From Chitinibacter bivalviorum (GTDB taxonomy: Bacteria; Pseudomonadota; Gammaproteobacteria; Burkholderiales; Chitinibacteraceae), in contig NZ_CP058627.1 in the NCBI RefSeq assembly GCF_013403565.1, positions 3,162,001-3,226,000 of the forward strand: 64,000 nucleotides of DNA, in the 5' to 3' direction. Positions 25,690 to 34,894 of the stretch are shown piece after piece. The position numbers and the translations under genes are program-made. How positions within the stretch are numbered: the first letter of the stretch is position 1; every line of letters starts with the position of its first letter. The notes under the pieces were generated by a model. That model did no database searches and was not told where the DNA came from. It saw nothing but the letters and a program-made list of their open reading frames with translations.

Positions 25690-27986
25690 GGTTGCCCTCC
25701 TGTCGTGCAGGTAATCGGTGCCAACTCTGTCACAACAGCGCTTGAATCCGGAATAATCATAACGCCATGACAACCGGCCGCTTCGAATTGATACGTGCCA
25801 GGTTCAAGTGCTTCGGTATAAAAACGGCCATCCATCGCGGTTTGCAAGCTCAAAGTCTTGGGGGCGGCGTTGAAGCGAATAAGGGTATTGGCCAAAGGGC
25901 GACCATCAGGGGATAAAATCAAGCCACTGGTCGCGATGACTTTATGGGCTTTAAAGCTGACCACCCGACCATCATGATTGCCGCTCAGCAAATCTTTTTG
26001 CAAACGATCCACCGAATATTCAATCGGCAAATCATCTTGTTTGAGGGTGATTTGCTGATAGCTGTAGCTACTGATTTCAGGAATAAAGATCACCCCTTGA
26101 TCATTGGTCTTACCAACTTCGCCACCATTTTGCATGATCCCAACGTCGGCGACCTGGTCAAGCTCAACCACGGCAAAGCTATCGGTAATCGGGCGTGTCA
26201 GATCAAAATGCCCATCCGCGTATGCTAGCGCGCCTTGCCAACTAGCGCGCCAGTTTTGCCGTGCAATGCCGCCATTATTCTGGCTACTGGTGACCGAGAC
26301 ATTCGCTTGGCCGTGACGCATTTTTCGCTCTAGCCAGCCGATATAATCGGTACTTTGTTCTTGCTCTTGCATGCTCAGACTGTAGCCCCAGCCTTCGCCA
26401 TTCGGCGTACTTTTGCTCAATGTAGTGCTCAATAAGGTTTGCTGATTGCGGTACTGTGCGCCGCCATACAGGCTATGACCTTGGCCAAAATACCACGATA
26501 CATTCACAAAACCACTCCATTGCTGAGTCTCGCCATCGATCAGCTGAATCTGGCTGGAAATCGAGGTGTTTTTGAATGGGGATATTGAATAACCGACTTG
26601 GTAACGATCAAAAGTATTGCTGGCGCGATCACCTTTTTGGCGGCCGTATTGCACATTCCAGTTACCCCCGCGTGAGTTACCCCAACTGGCGCCGACATTC
26701 GCGGTCCATTGGATCAGACCGAGCTCGCTGAGGTAATCGTTGCCGAGCCAGTAATTGGGGCTTTGCCGCTGTGCATTGGCGTAAATACTCCAATCGCGAT
26801 TGATATAACTGTATTGCAGTTGCTGGGCATTACCATCGGGCTGGCTATCGTGCTGTGCCCATGAAAATAGCGACGCCAGAGTCCCCCAATTGCCAAGCTT
26901 AAAATTAGCCAATACGCCATAGCTGCTGTCGGCGGGATTGCCGTTGATTTGCCCACCCAGCGTGAACCAGTCCGTCACGCCGACGCGGTGAAAGAGCGAA
27001 TAGGCCAGGCCGTCATAGCGATCAAAGCTGCCATTCACGCGCGCTACGCCCAGGTTGTAATTGAATTCACTTAAGCCTGCTTTGAGCAGGGTGTCGTCAA
27101 AATAGTAGGGAATAGCCACCGTTTGTGCGCTGCCAAAGCCATCTTTAATCACGACTTCGACATTTTGTAGCCCTGCGTAGTAGCGCAAGTCATTAAATTG
27201 ATACATGCCAGGCTGCAAGTCTATGGTCTTGATGCGTTGGCCATTCAGGTAAATTTCGGCCGTTGAAGGCTGCGTAATCGCGGTTTGGGTTTGAAAGCTG
27301 GGCGTGCTATTAAAATCGGGTTGCATATCAAACACGCGAGATACACCAACGCCGAGCATGGCTTGGCTAAAGCTGAGTCCACTGCTGCGTGGCATTAAAT
27401 CGCCCGCCGTTGCGCGCAACATTAAGTCGGGGCGGTCGTAATCGAGTGTGGTATTCAGGCGCAGCCAGGCGTGATCGCGTTCTTGCGTGCTGTAATCAAA
27501 TTCGGAACGGAAATTCCAGTTTTGCAGATTCAGATTGATCAGCGGGCTAAATTGATACTCAAAGCCCGCTTGATCGCTTTGATGCATGGCCGCGAGGTTG
27601 TAGCTCAAATAGCCTGAAAAAGGCGCAGGTTTGGGCCAGAGCTCAGCGTGACTGCCTGATAAGGCAATGGTCTTCTCGCCAAACTCGCTGGCCGCGGCAT
27701 CGAGGTAGATGCGCAATTGCCCCTCATCTATTTTGCTTTGAATGCCGACTAAAGTATCGGCGCGGTAATAGGTTTTCGATTCAAACTGCTGTTGCTCGCC
27801 ATTAAGGGTATTGAGTCCTGAGCCTTTTAGGCTTTGCTCTTCAATCCAATACCCCGAATTATCATGAATGGCGTCCGCATCGCCTTGCTGTACGCCATTG
27901 ACGATCAGGTCGATCAGAACGGGTTCAACTGCGAGCACCTTGCTGACGCAACAGGCCATCAGTAAAAAGCGAATTAGGGTTTGCAT
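25686..27986 (-). CDS. csuD: Csu-type fimbrial outer membrane usher
   Basis: A protein of 766 residues with a signal peptide (cleaved near SKVLA). It is a usher of the archaic chaperone-usher class: N-terminal periplasmic domain, a beta-barrel of repeated aromatic strands (VGASWGNSRGGNWNVQYGRQKGD, FVNVSWYFGQGHSLYGGAQYRNQ), plug region with PSTAEIYLNGQRIKTIDLQPGMYQFNDLRYYAG, and C-terminal domains (GVIFIPEISSYSYQQITLKQDDLPIEY; DGRFYTEALEPGTYQFEAAGC). The length is typical. It forms the pore through which SCPU-type subunits are exported. It overlaps the chaperone gene by 13 bp. Confidence 0.9.
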   Translation of the reverse strand: MQTLIRFLLMACCVSKVLAVEPVLIDLIVNGVQQGDADAIHDNSGYWIEEQSLKGSGLNTLNGEQQQFESKTYYRADTLVGIQSKIDEGQLRIYLDAAASEFGEKTIALSGSHAELWPKPAPFSGYLSYNLAAMHQSDQAGFEYQFSPLINLNLQNWNFRSEFDYSTQERDHAWLRLNTTLDYDRPDLMLRATAGDLMPRSSGLSFSQAMLGVGVSRVFDMQPDFNSTPSFQTQTAITQPSTAEIYLNGQRIKTIDLQPGMYQFNDLRYYAGLQNVEVVIKDGFGSAQTVAIPYYFDDTLLKAGLSEFNYNLGVARVNGSFDRYDGLAYSLFHRVGVTDWFTLGGQINGNPADSSYGVLANFKLGNWGTLASLFSWAQHDSQPDGNAQQLQYSYINRDWSIYANAQRQSPNYWLGNDYLSELGLIQWTANVGASWGNSRGGNWNVQYGRQKGDRASNTFDRYQVGYSISPFKNTSISSQIQLIDGETQQWSGFVNVSWYFGQGHSLYGGAQYRNQQTLLSTTLSKSTPNGEGWGYSLSMQEQEQSTDYIGWLERKMRHGQANVSVTSSQNNGGIARQNWRASWQGALAYADGHFDLTRPITDSFAVVELDQVADVGIMQNGGEVGKTNDQGVIFIPEISSYSYQQITLKQDDLPIEYSVDRLQKDLLSGNHDGRVVSFKAHKVIATSGLILSPDGRPLANTLIRFNAAPKTLSLQTAMDGRFYTEALEPGTYQFEAAGCHGVMIIPDSSAVVTELAPITCTTGGQP

Positions 27987-28693
27987 GCGGCGGCTGGAAT
28001 AAGCAGATCACTGCTGATGGCCTGCAGATCAGTTTCAATGCTGATCTTCTGGGGCTTTCCTGCCGCGCAGGCGCTGGCGGGGAGCTTGAGCTGATAAGCA
28101 CGGCTAACGCCGGGGTGGAGATACCATTGCTCAAATTGCTTGATCTCGCCACCACTCTCCCCAATGCGAACCTGAGTCAGGCGTTGCGTCACATTGCCGC
28201 GATTACTCAGCGTAAATTGCAATTGGCCTTTATCGACGATCAAGGGGCTACTTTCCAATTTAAGCTGGTTGCTTGCGGGTCGCATAAATACGGGGACGCC
28301 AAAGCTCACCACCATGGCGACCTGACCTTCCTTGCCTTCATCAGTATTGGGTTGCTCATTGATATACAAACGATAAGCCTGCTCGCTGTCTGTCGCCGCT
28401 GTTTTGCGACCCACGCGGACGATTTGCTTTTGCTTGGGGGCGATTTCAAATTGGCGCGGGAAATACACCAGCTCGTCGGGTGCATTGGTGTAGATTTCTT
28501 TCCCGCTAGCGTCTTGCGTCCAGCGTTTAAGTTCCAGCGCAATCCGCAGCGGGGTATCGCCATTATTGCTAACGGTAATCGCCTGAGATTTGTCTTTGGC
28601 GGCAAACTCGACACGGATAGGGCTGACGGCAAATTGCCCAGCCTGACTGGCAGCACAAAACGCCGCCAATATGAATGCTAAAGTGAGGCGCAT
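27974..28693 (-). CDS. csuC: Csu-type periplasmic fimbrial chaperone
   Basis: A protein of 239 residues with a signal peptide (MRLTLAFILAAFCAASQA). It is a PapD-like immunoglobulin-fold chaperone: FAVSPIRVEFAAKDKSQAITVSNNGDTPLRI, VYFPRQFEIAPKQKQIVRVGRK (the invariant basic residue region and G1 strand), and AYRLYINEQP. Archaic-class chaperones give the donor strand to subunits before the usher. It lies directly before the usher (13-bp overlap), 111 bp after a pilin gene. Confidence 0.9.
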   Translation of the reverse strand: MRLTLAFILAAFCAASQAGQFAVSPIRVEFAAKDKSQAITVSNNGDTPLRIALELKRWTQDASGKEIYTNAPDELVYFPRQFEIAPKQKQIVRVGRKTAATDSEQAYRLYINEQPNTDEGKEGQVAMVVSFGVPVFMRPASNQLKLESSPLIVDKGQLQFTLSNRGNVTQRLTQVRIGESGGEIKQFEQWYLHPGVSRAYQLKLPASACAAGKPQKISIETDLQAISSDLLIPAAACKP

Positions 28694-28803
28694 TATGGAA
28701 CCCTAAGCATGAAATCGTAATGTACTTAGTTTAGCAGTTGCCCTGGGCTCTGAACGGACTTTAGCGCGGGCTTGCCGCGCTATGCGTCATTTTGGCGTGA
28801 AGT

Positions 28804-29262
28804 TTATGGGGTGATGGTCACGACCACTGTATCGGTATAGCCATTGGCTACTACGGCGGTATTCAGGTCGGTGCCTTTCACTGTGGCAGTGAACGTCAAG
28901 GTTTCAGGACTTGCCATCCCCGTGCCGGTTCCGGTTGTTTTATCCATCGCCAATTCGTAGGGCAATTTGTTCGCGCCACTCAACATATTGTTCTGTCCTG
29001 CATCGGCATTCCGCCCATTATCGGCCGTGATATTGTAGGTAATACCGTTGCTACACCAAAATTCCGTTGTGCCAGTACTGCTTTTATCAGTCGAGCCAGC
29101 GTGGAGGTCGCCCATATTGATTGTAACGGGCGTTTCATCAACAAAGGCACAAGTACCGACTACGTTGGCATTGATAATGACGTTTTTCTCCGCCGCCATT
29201 GAAGTGCCTGCCAGTGTCATGGCTGCTACGGTAAACAGGATGGTCATTAATGTGCGTTTCAT
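28804..29262 (-). CDS. spore coat U-like pilin (Csu major subunit)
   Basis: A protein of 152 residues from the ATG at 29262 (AAGGAG upstream), with a signal peptide ending TSMAA. The SCPU domain is complete: INANVVGTCAFVDETPVTINMGDL, TEFWCSNGITYNITADNG, LPYELAMDK, and the C-terminal YTDTVVVTITP. Two cysteines should form the conserved disulfide. The strong ribosome-binding site, good signal peptide and full-length domain make it the best candidate for the rod subunit (CsuA/B). Confidence 0.87.
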   Translation of the reverse strand: MKRTLMTILFTVAAMTLAGTSMAAEKNVIINANVVGTCAFVDETPVTINMGDLHAGSTDKSSTGTTEFWCSNGITYNITADNGRNADAGQNNMLSGANKLPYELAMDKTTGTGTGMASPETLTFTATVKGTDLNTAVVANGYTDTVVVTITP

Positions 29263-29395
29263 GGTCTTGCTCCTTGGAATCAATTGCAACAAGTTATTTA
29301 CTTGTCATGGCTGCATTCTAAGGAGAAGTTTCTTTTTTCTCTCACTACAAAGTCACAGTTGTAAGGTGTAAAAATACCACCAAATAAACAACGCT

Positions 29396-29848
29396 TTAGG
29401 GCTCTATGGTCATGATCACCGTATCGCTGTATTGCCCGATTGGGCTGGCTTGATAATCGTTTTGCGTGACTGTGGCGGTGAGGTTAATCTCGAAGTCTCG
29501 GCCGCTGCCAGTGCCTGAATCTGGCGTCGCAATGAGTGAGTAGGGCACTCGTCCTGCGCCATTCTTTTGCGCTAAGCGACGTTGGGTGCCGTTGGCGTGT
29601 AGGCCGTTGTCTAAGGTGACTTTGAAATTGCTACCGGTACTGCAATTGACTGGCACACGCGTAGAAATGCTTTTATCACCTCCCGCTAGATTGCCAAAGT
29701 CCATCGTGACATCGCCCCAATTTTTAAAGTTGCAGCCGCCGAGTACCAGAATATGCAGCTGCAAAGTGGAGCTAGAGCCCGCCCACGCAACGCTACTGAG
29801 CATTGCACTTAGGAGTAAGACTAGTAATCGATGGAGATTCTTTGCCAT
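29396..29848 (-). CDS. spore coat U-like pilin (minor subunit)
   Basis: A protein of 150 residues with a signal peptide (MAKNLHRLLVLLLSAMLSSVAWA). The SCPU domain is complete: LHILVLGGCNFKNWGDVTMDFGNLAGG, VPVNCSTGSNFKVTLDNGLHANGTQRRL, VPYSLIATPD, and the C-terminal IGQYSDTVIMTIEP. The two cysteines match the family disulfide. It starts 28 bp inside the preceding short gene and precedes the other pilin by 133 bp. It could be the CsuA- or CsuB-like minor subunit. Confidence 0.84.
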   Translation of the reverse strand: MAKNLHRLLVLLLSAMLSSVAWAGSSSTLQLHILVLGGCNFKNWGDVTMDFGNLAGGDKSISTRVPVNCSTGSNFKVTLDNGLHANGTQRRLAQKNGAGRVPYSLIATPDSGTGSGRDFEINLTATVTQNDYQASPIGQYSDTVIMTIEP

Positions 29849-30069
29849 AGTTGTTCGTCTGTTTTACTCAATTTGGCCCAAGTGACTTTGTCCAGGCAAT
29901 CAAGTTGCAATTCGATTGCGGAATTGGGTTGGGATGTTTGTGGTTGGTTGATGTTCTCAGTTGCCCAGTGACTTGCACATTGCTGAACAATATTGGCGCG
30001 AATATGCACCTCTTTGGCTGCTAGCAAAGGGCTGAGCGCAAACAATAAAATCAAAGTGGCGACGCGCAT
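29821..30069 (-). CDS. short secreted protein, possible truncated SCPU subunit
   Basis: A protein of 82 residues with a signal peptide (MRVATLILLFALSPLLA). The mature start, KEVHIRANIVQQCA, resembles the SCPU N-terminal strand seen in the pilin at 28804 (INANVVGTCA), and LQLDCLDKVTWAKLS resembles its second cysteine region. It then ends, without the usual C-terminal strands. It is the first gene of the fimbrial operon and overlaps the next by 28 bp. It is either a truncated pilin or a small specialised subunit; I cannot decide. Confidence 0.6.
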   Translation of the reverse strand: MRVATLILLFALSPLLAAKEVHIRANIVQQCASHWATENINQPQTSQPNSAIELQLDCLDKVTWAKLSKTDEQLWQRISIDY

Positions 30070-30139
30070 TAGGGTATTTATCGGCTGACGTATGAGTAAA
30101 CACTGATATTTTAAGCTGGCGTGGCTATGCTATGTGGAT

Positions 30140-30145
30140 ATTATA
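30140..30145 (-). promoter_or_regulatory. possible -10 box of the fimbrial operon
   Basis: Read leftward, TATAAT lies 70 bases before the first fimbrial ATG. The -35 region is poor, as in activator-dependent promoters. The gap to mnmE (30180) is short, so the promoter would lie against the mnmE 3' end. Confidence 0.4.
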
Positions 30146-30179
30146 GCTACGCTGATCGGAAGTGTTTGATTCAACGGGT

Positions 30180-31526
30180 TTACTTGCCAATACAAAAGCG
30201 GCTAAAGATCACGCCCAGCAAGTCATCCGAAGTGAATTCCCCCGTGATTTCATTGAGGCAGTTTTGCGCGAGTCGCAACTCTTCAGCCAAAATCTCGATT
30301 TGCAAATAGGCCGCATCTGCGGTGGCCAGATGCTCGCGCGCGGCGCGAATTGCGGTGAGGTGGCGCTCGCGGGCGATGAACACGCCGTCATTAATACCCT
30401 GCCACCCTATTTGCTTCAAAAGCTTGCTGCGTAATTCTTTCAAGCCAATACCCTGCTTGGCCGAAACATGGATCTCATCATCAGCAACTTCGCCGGGTGT
30501 GTCGCCGGTCAGGTCGATTTTATTAAACACGCGCAGCACTTTGAGCGAGGTCGGTAGTTTGCTCAAAATAGTACGATCATGCTCGGTAATGCCTTCTCGA
30601 CTATCGAGCAGCAAGAGCGCCAGATCGGCTTTCTCAACCGCCGCCCAAGTGCGCTCAATGCCGATTTTCTCGACCGTATCGTCGGTGTCGCGCAAGCCAG
30701 CAGTGTCGATGACATGCAACGGTACGCCGTCGAGCTGAATCAGCTCACGCACCGTATCGCGCGTTGTGCCTGCGATGTCGGTGACGATTGCCACGTCTTC
30801 ACCTGCCAATGCGTTCATCAGGCTGGATTTGCCGACATTGGGCTGGCCGATCAGTACCACATGCATGCCTTCGCGCAGCAATTTGCCTTGCGTGGCGGTG
30901 GCGAGTGTCGTTTCAAGCTGCGCCGCGATGCCAGCCAGTTTGCCGCGCGCGTCGGCGGCTTCGAGAAAATCGATGTCTTCTTCGGGGAAATCGAGCGTCG
31001 CTTCCACCAGCATTCGCAAGGTAATTAGCTCATCAACCAGCGTATGGACTTCACGCGAGAATGCGCCATCGAGCGATTTGAGTGCTGATTTAGCGGCCGC
31101 TTCCGATTGCGCGTCGATGATGTCGGCAACGGCTTCGGCCTGCGCCAGATCGAGCTTGCCGTTTAAAAAGGCGCGTTTGGTGAATTCGCCCGGTTGTGCG
31201 TGCCGTGCGCCGAGCTCAATGCAGCGTTTGAGCAGCATATTCATCACCACCGGCCCGCCGTGGCCCTGCAATTCGAGCACGTCTTCGCCAGTAAATGAGG
31301 CGGGGTTGGGGAAGAAGAGCGCAATGCCTTCATCGAGCGCGCTGCCATCGGCGGCTTTGAAATGCGCAAAATGCGCAAAACGCGGTTTCAATGCACTTTG
31401 CTCGCGCCCCAGCAAGCCCGCGATAACGGGGGCGATATCTTTGCCCGATACGCGGATAACGCCGACGCCTCCTCGACCGGGAGCGGTAGCAATAGCGGCG
31501 ATGGTGTCGGTTACGTATAAATTCAT
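30180..31526 (-). CDS. mnmE: tRNA modification GTPase MnmE
   Basis: A protein of 448 residues from the ATG at 31526 ([28 protein letters not shown]); a TTG two codons earlier is less likely. It has the N-terminal formyl-THF-binding domain, a helical domain and an inserted G domain ([30 protein letters not shown]). The C-terminal CIGK ends the protein, as in all MnmE, and provides the cysteine for catalysis. With MnmG it modifies wobble uridine 34 of tRNAs. In many relatives mnmE follows yidC directly; here two genes and a repeat element lie between. Confidence 0.95.
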   Translation of the reverse strand: MNLYVTDTIAAIATAPGRGGVGVIRVSGKDIAPVIAGLLGREQSALKPRFAHFAHFKAADGSALDEGIALFFPNPASFTGEDVLELQGHGGPVVMNMLLKRCIELGARHAQPGEFTKRAFLNGKLDLAQAEAVADIIDAQSEAAAKSALKSLDGAFSREVHTLVDELITLRMLVEATLDFPEEDIDFLEAADARGKLAGIAAQLETTLATATQGKLLREGMHVVLIGQPNVGKSSLMNALAGEDVAIVTDIAGTTRDTVRELIQLDGVPLHVIDTAGLRDTDDTVEKIGIERTWAAVEKADLALLLLDSREGITEHDRTILSKLPTSLKVLRVFNKIDLTGDTPGEVADDEIHVSAKQGIGLKELRSKLLKQIGWQGINDGVFIARERHLTAIRAAREHLATADAAYLQIEILAEELRLAQNCLNEITGEFTSDDLLGVIFSRFCIGK

Positions 31527-31586
31527 GATCAAAAACGCAGTATCAGCAAAACGCCATGATACCGCGTCTGATCGGCTATGGCTCTA

Positions 31587-31851
31587 GGGTCTGTTGACGT
31601 TTGGTTGGCGAGTCGCGTTTGTGCTGTTTTTGGCCTGAGGTAAGGCACGAAGCGCGCCACTTAGTTATTCTAAGTTAGCGCTTTGTAACGCAGCATCAGG
31701 CCAAAAACAGACAAACCCGAAGGGCTGGGCACTTTTCGCGGCAACTCTGCGTTGTAACTCGCTCGAATAGCTGGCTATGCATCGCTCATTACGCCTTGAT
31801 TTGCCGCGAAACCCGCTCCAGCGCGATCGTGAACCAAACATCAACAGACCC
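31587..31851. mobile_element. MITE-like element with long terminal inverted repeats
   Basis: The ends GGGTCTGTTGACGTTTGGTT (left) and AACCAAACATCAACAGACCC (right) pair over about 20 bp with one mismatch and continue imperfectly for 10 more. TA flanks both ends (31585-31586 and 31852-31853), as for a TA target duplication. Inside are two long stems: CTGTTTTTGGCCTGA/TCAGGCCAAAAACAG and TTCGCGGCAA/TTGCCGCGAA. No transposase frame exists in its 265 bp. TA target and end sequence suggest mobilisation by an IS5- or IS630-type transposase elsewhere. Confidence 0.75.
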
Positions 31852-31861
31852 TAGCCTAGTT

Positions 31862-32365
31862 TCAGTGGTGCATGCCTTCCATGCCCGCCATCGGTACATC
31901 GGACATCAGCAGCGTTGGATCGAGCATGCCGAAAATCATCGCAATATGCGCTACGACGAGGAAGATTGCGACAAAGATCGCGTGCAGTTTCAGTTTGCGC
32001 TCTTCATCCCATGCTTTGCAGATCAGTCCGAGATCAAGCAGCGCCATGCCGCCGAGTGGGATAATGCCCGACAGATAAAAACCAACGGCGATCACATCCG
32101 CCGCGCCCAGCCAGCCACCAGTGGCGGTGAGTGGAATGACGGCAGTTTTCATCAGGTAGATAAATACCCCGGTGAAATAAATGCCGCCGGTAATACTGGC
32201 AAAGCGATTGATCTGCCGCAGCGTACCGTCGAGTTTGCGCGAGAACAGAATGAATAATTCAGTGATGGCGACGGTTTCGGCCAGGATGACTGGAATCGCC
32301 ATAAACAAAATCAGATTCCAAGGTTGATTGTCGGCCAAGAGGCCCATGTAGTGGGTCATGTTCAT
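31862..32365 (-). CDS. four- to five-helix membrane protein (DUF6803-like)
   Basis: A protein of 167 residues. Hydrophobic helices at about 15-40, 55-80, 88-112 and 128-150 are separated by short loops. A Met/His-rich end (AHIAMIFGMLDPTLLMSDVPMAGMEGMHH) recalls metal-handling tails. From memory it resembles DUF6803 proteins; no function is known. It lies immediately next to the MITE-like element and convergently before a small secreted protein gene also read leftward. Metal transport is only a guess based on the tail. Confidence 0.6.
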   Translation of the reverse strand: MNMTHYMGLLADNQPWNLILFMAIPVILAETVAITELFILFSRKLDGTLRQINRFASITGGIYFTGVFIYLMKTAVIPLTATGGWLGAADVIAVGFYLSGIIPLGGMALLDLGLICKAWDEERKLKLHAIFVAIFLVVAHIAMIFGMLDPTLLMSDVPMAGMEGMHH

Positions 32366-32435
32366 GATATTTCTCCGCGGGCGTGGCCGTGCCTACGCCC
32401 AATTTAAGCGTTTAAATTGTGAATGGTTGAAAGGC

Positions 32436-32756
32436 TTAAACGGCGGAGAGTTTGGGGGGCGGGGAGGGTGGCGTGATATGGCGCTCGCTCAGGTTGGCGA
32501 TAAACTGACTTTGCCAAATCTGGCCAAACCGTAGCGTGGGTGCGCTGGTGCTGATTTGTGCCGGCAGGGCGCAATGCGCGAGGCAATCGAGTGCTGGTAG
32601 TTGGCTGTGTTGTTGCGGGGTATTCGGTGCGGTGCAATGCGAACTGGCTACGGGAGGACGAATTTCCTGCTGGGCGGCAAAGGCCGTCTGTCCGCCCCAG
32701 AGCATGCTCAGGGCGAGTAGAAGATGAACGAAGAATTTGCCGAGCCGAGCTAGCAT
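32436..32756 (-). CDS. small secreted protein with Cys/His pairs
   Basis: A protein of 106 residues if it begins at 32756 (MLARLGKFFVHLLLALSMLWGGQTAFA, a typical signal peptide); an ATG at 32789 would add 11 residues. No clear ribosome-binding site helps the choice. The mature part holds SSHCTAPN and a DCLAHCALP motif, then a proline-rich end. It resembles small DUF2946-type periplasmic proteins that go with copper handling, but the match is weak. It is 70 bp upstream of the membrane protein gene at 31862 in the same direction, so the two may work together. Confidence 0.5.
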   Translation of the reverse strand: MLARLGKFFVHLLLALSMLWGGQTAFAAQQEIRPPVASSHCTAPNTPQQHSQLPALDCLAHCALPAQISTSAPTLRFGQIWQSQFIANLSERHITPPSPPPKLSAV

Positions 32757-32949
32757 GATCGCGAGATTTGCATTAGATGATTGCAGCATAGACGCAGTAG
32801 CTCGGCGGTATATTGCGCTAGATCACATGCTGACGTTGATTGGGTCTAAATGTTGTCGAGTGGCGTGTCGATGGTGCTGGCTTTTAGGGGTATATGCAGG
32901 AGGGTATTCTTTCGCTTGATTTGTATGGATATACCTATCAATAAATACA

Positions 32950-32971
32950 AACGCCACCCGAAGGTGGCGTT
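32950..32971 (-). terminator. intrinsic terminator of yidC
   Basis: AACGCCACC and GGTGGCGTT pair around CGAA. Leftward it is followed by TGTATTTATTG. It sits 20 bp after the yidC stop. Confidence 0.8.
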
Positions 32972-32990
32972 TTGTTAGAGCTGGCAATGC

Positions 32991-34646
32991 TTAGCTATTT
33001 TTGGCTAAGGCTGATTGCTTTTCAATTTGCTTGGTAATCACATATTGCTGCGCGATCGACAAGATATTGTTCACAACCCAGTACAGAACCAGACCGGCAG
33101 GGAAGAAGAAGAAGAACACCGAAAAGGCCAATGGCATCCATTTCATCATCTTCGCTTGCATCGGATCAGGTGGTGGTGGCGACAATGACGACTGAACGTA
33201 CATCGACACGGCCATGATCAATGGCAAGATGTAGTACGGATCAGGAATCGACAAGTCGTGAATCCAGAATTCCCACGGCGCTTGGCGCAACTCAACGGCG
33301 GCCAACAACATCCAGTAGAAGGCAATGAACACCGGAATCTGTACCAGCATCGGCAAACAACCACCGAGTGGATTAACCTTTTCCGTTTTGTACATTTCCA
33401 TCACGGCTTGCTGGAATTTCACGCGATCTTCACCGTGGCGCTGTTTCAATGCTTCCATGCGTGGCGCGAGCTGACGCATTTTCGCCATTGAGCGATAGCT
33501 TGCGCTCGCCAGTGGGAAGAATGCCGCTTTCAACAGCAAGGTCACGATAATGATCGACCAGCCCCAGTTGCCGATAAAGCTATGGATGAACTGCAGCACG
33601 GCGAACAGCGGTTTGCTGAAAATCGTGAACATGCCATAGTCTTTGACCAAGTCAAAACCCGTCGCCACCGTATCAAGACGTTTGCTTTCTTGTGGGCCTA
33701 GATAGAGCGGAACGCTTTTCTCTAATTTCTGGCCAGCTGCAATGGCAGGTAAATCGATGGTTGCGCTGACTGCAAACAGATTGTCTGGCAGCGCTTTCAT
33801 TTCATAACGACACGCATTGGGCGTGCACGCTGCTGAGCCTTCTTTGGGCGAGAAGATCCAACCGGATACGAAATAGTGCTGAATCATCGCAATCCAGCCA
33901 TCTTTCGCGGCTGGAACGTATTTGGCTTCACCCTTGCGAATTTTCTCGAAATCCACTTTCTGGAATTTGCCTTCTTCGGTGTACACCGCAGGGCCCGTGA
34001 AAGTGTGAGTGCCAAACATGCCTGGATTTTCAACTTTGCCGTCACGCACTAAACGATAGTAGGCGCTAGTTGTAACCGGTGCATTGCTGCCGTTGACGAT
34101 TTCGTATTTCACATCTACCAGGTATTTGTCGCGCTTGAAAGTGTAGATCTTGGCGACTTTAACGCCATTGGCGGCGACATTTTCGAGGCGAACAACCACT
34201 TCATTTTGACCTTCGGCCAAGGTGTAGCTGCTTTGTGCGCTGGTAAAGATGCTTTTATGCGTAGGCAGACCGTCGCCGAGCAAGCCTGATTGGGCTACAT
34301 AAATATGTTCGCCTTCATCTTGTAGCAGGGTGAATGGTTTTTTCGGGTCTTTGGTTTCGCCCAGTTTGAGGAGCTTCACTTCACGCAAATCGGCGCCATT
34401 GGTGTCGATCACGGCGCTCAGTAAATCGGTCGTTACGGTGATGCGCTGACCTTTGGCAAGACGGCCGGCTTCCGGCGCTGCGGCGGTGCTGGCGGTTGCG
34501 CTGGCTTGGCTTGCGCCGCTAGCGGCTACGCTAGATGCAGTTGCTGGCGTTTTGAGCTGCGGATAACGCTGCTCCATATAATGCTGCCAGAAATACAAAA
34601 TGCCGAATGACAGCGCAATAAATACGATGAGTCTCTTAGTATCCAT
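32991..34646 (-). CDS. yidC: membrane protein insertase YidC
   Basis: A protein of 551 residues, start 34646 (MDTKRLIVFIALSFGILYFWQHYMEQRYP). It is the Gram-negative form: an N-terminal helix, a large periplasmic beta-sandwich domain (about 70-340), then five helices with FIGNWGWSIIIVTLLLKAAFFPLASASYRSMAKM, RHGEDRVKFQQAVMEMYKTEKVNPLGGCLPMLVQIPVF and a basic tail. It inserts and folds inner-membrane proteins with or without SecYEG. It is the last gene of the rpmH-rnpA-yidD-yidC block before the terminator. Confidence 0.95.
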   Translation of the reverse strand: MDTKRLIVFIALSFGILYFWQHYMEQRYPQLKTPATASSVAASGASQASATASTAAAPEAGRLAKGQRITVTTDLLSAVIDTNGADLREVKLLKLGETKDPKKPFTLLQDEGEHIYVAQSGLLGDGLPTHKSIFTSAQSSYTLAEGQNEVVVRLENVAANGVKVAKIYTFKRDKYLVDVKYEIVNGSNAPVTTSAYYRLVRDGKVENPGMFGTHTFTGPAVYTEEGKFQKVDFEKIRKGEAKYVPAAKDGWIAMIQHYFVSGWIFSPKEGSAACTPNACRYEMKALPDNLFAVSATIDLPAIAAGQKLEKSVPLYLGPQESKRLDTVATGFDLVKDYGMFTIFSKPLFAVLQFIHSFIGNWGWSIIIVTLLLKAAFFPLASASYRSMAKMRQLAPRMEALKQRHGEDRVKFQQAVMEMYKTEKVNPLGGCLPMLVQIPVFIAFYWMLLAAVELRQAPWEFWIHDLSIPDPYYILPLIMAVSMYVQSSLSPPPPDPMQAKMMKWMPLAFSVFFFFFPAGLVLYWVVNNILSIAQQYVITKQIEKQSALAKNS

Positions 34647-34684
34647 TTTATACGGACGAGCTCCCAACTCTGACTGGTTAAGTA

Positions 34685-34894
34685 TTAAGGTACCGGATCA
34701 TAACCACTTCCACCCCAAGGGTGGCAGCGGCAGATTCGGCGTACAGTTAGACAGCTACCTTTGGCTGCGCCGTATTTTTGTAACGCTTCCACACTGTATT
34801 GCGAGCACGAAGGCGTAAAACGGCAGCGCGGCCCCAAAAGCGGGCTAATCATAAGCTGATATAGTTTCACAAATGCGATGATAAGGCGCGACAT
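34685..34894 (-). CDS. yidD: membrane protein insertion efficiency factor YidD
   Basis: A protein of 69 residues with the complete YidD signature: [31 protein letters not shown] and the cysteine-rich [18 protein letters not shown]. It is amphipathic and membrane-associated; it aids YidC-dependent insertion. It overlaps the end of rnpA by 28 bp and precedes yidC by 38 bp, the normal order. Confidence 0.95.
   Translation of the reverse strand: MSRLIIAFVKLYQLMISPLLGPRCRFTPSCSQYSVEALQKYGAAKGSCLTVRRICRCHPWGGSGYDPVP

Noticed and set aside
30766..31587. 273-codon plus-strand frame across mnmE
   Set aside because: Fully antisense to mnmE up to its start; Ser/Ala-rich low-complexity product without family features.
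31796..32257. 153-codon plus-strand frame from the MITE-like element into the membrane protein gene
   Set aside because: It is antisense to the membrane protein gene at 31862 and has no motifs; not a transposase.
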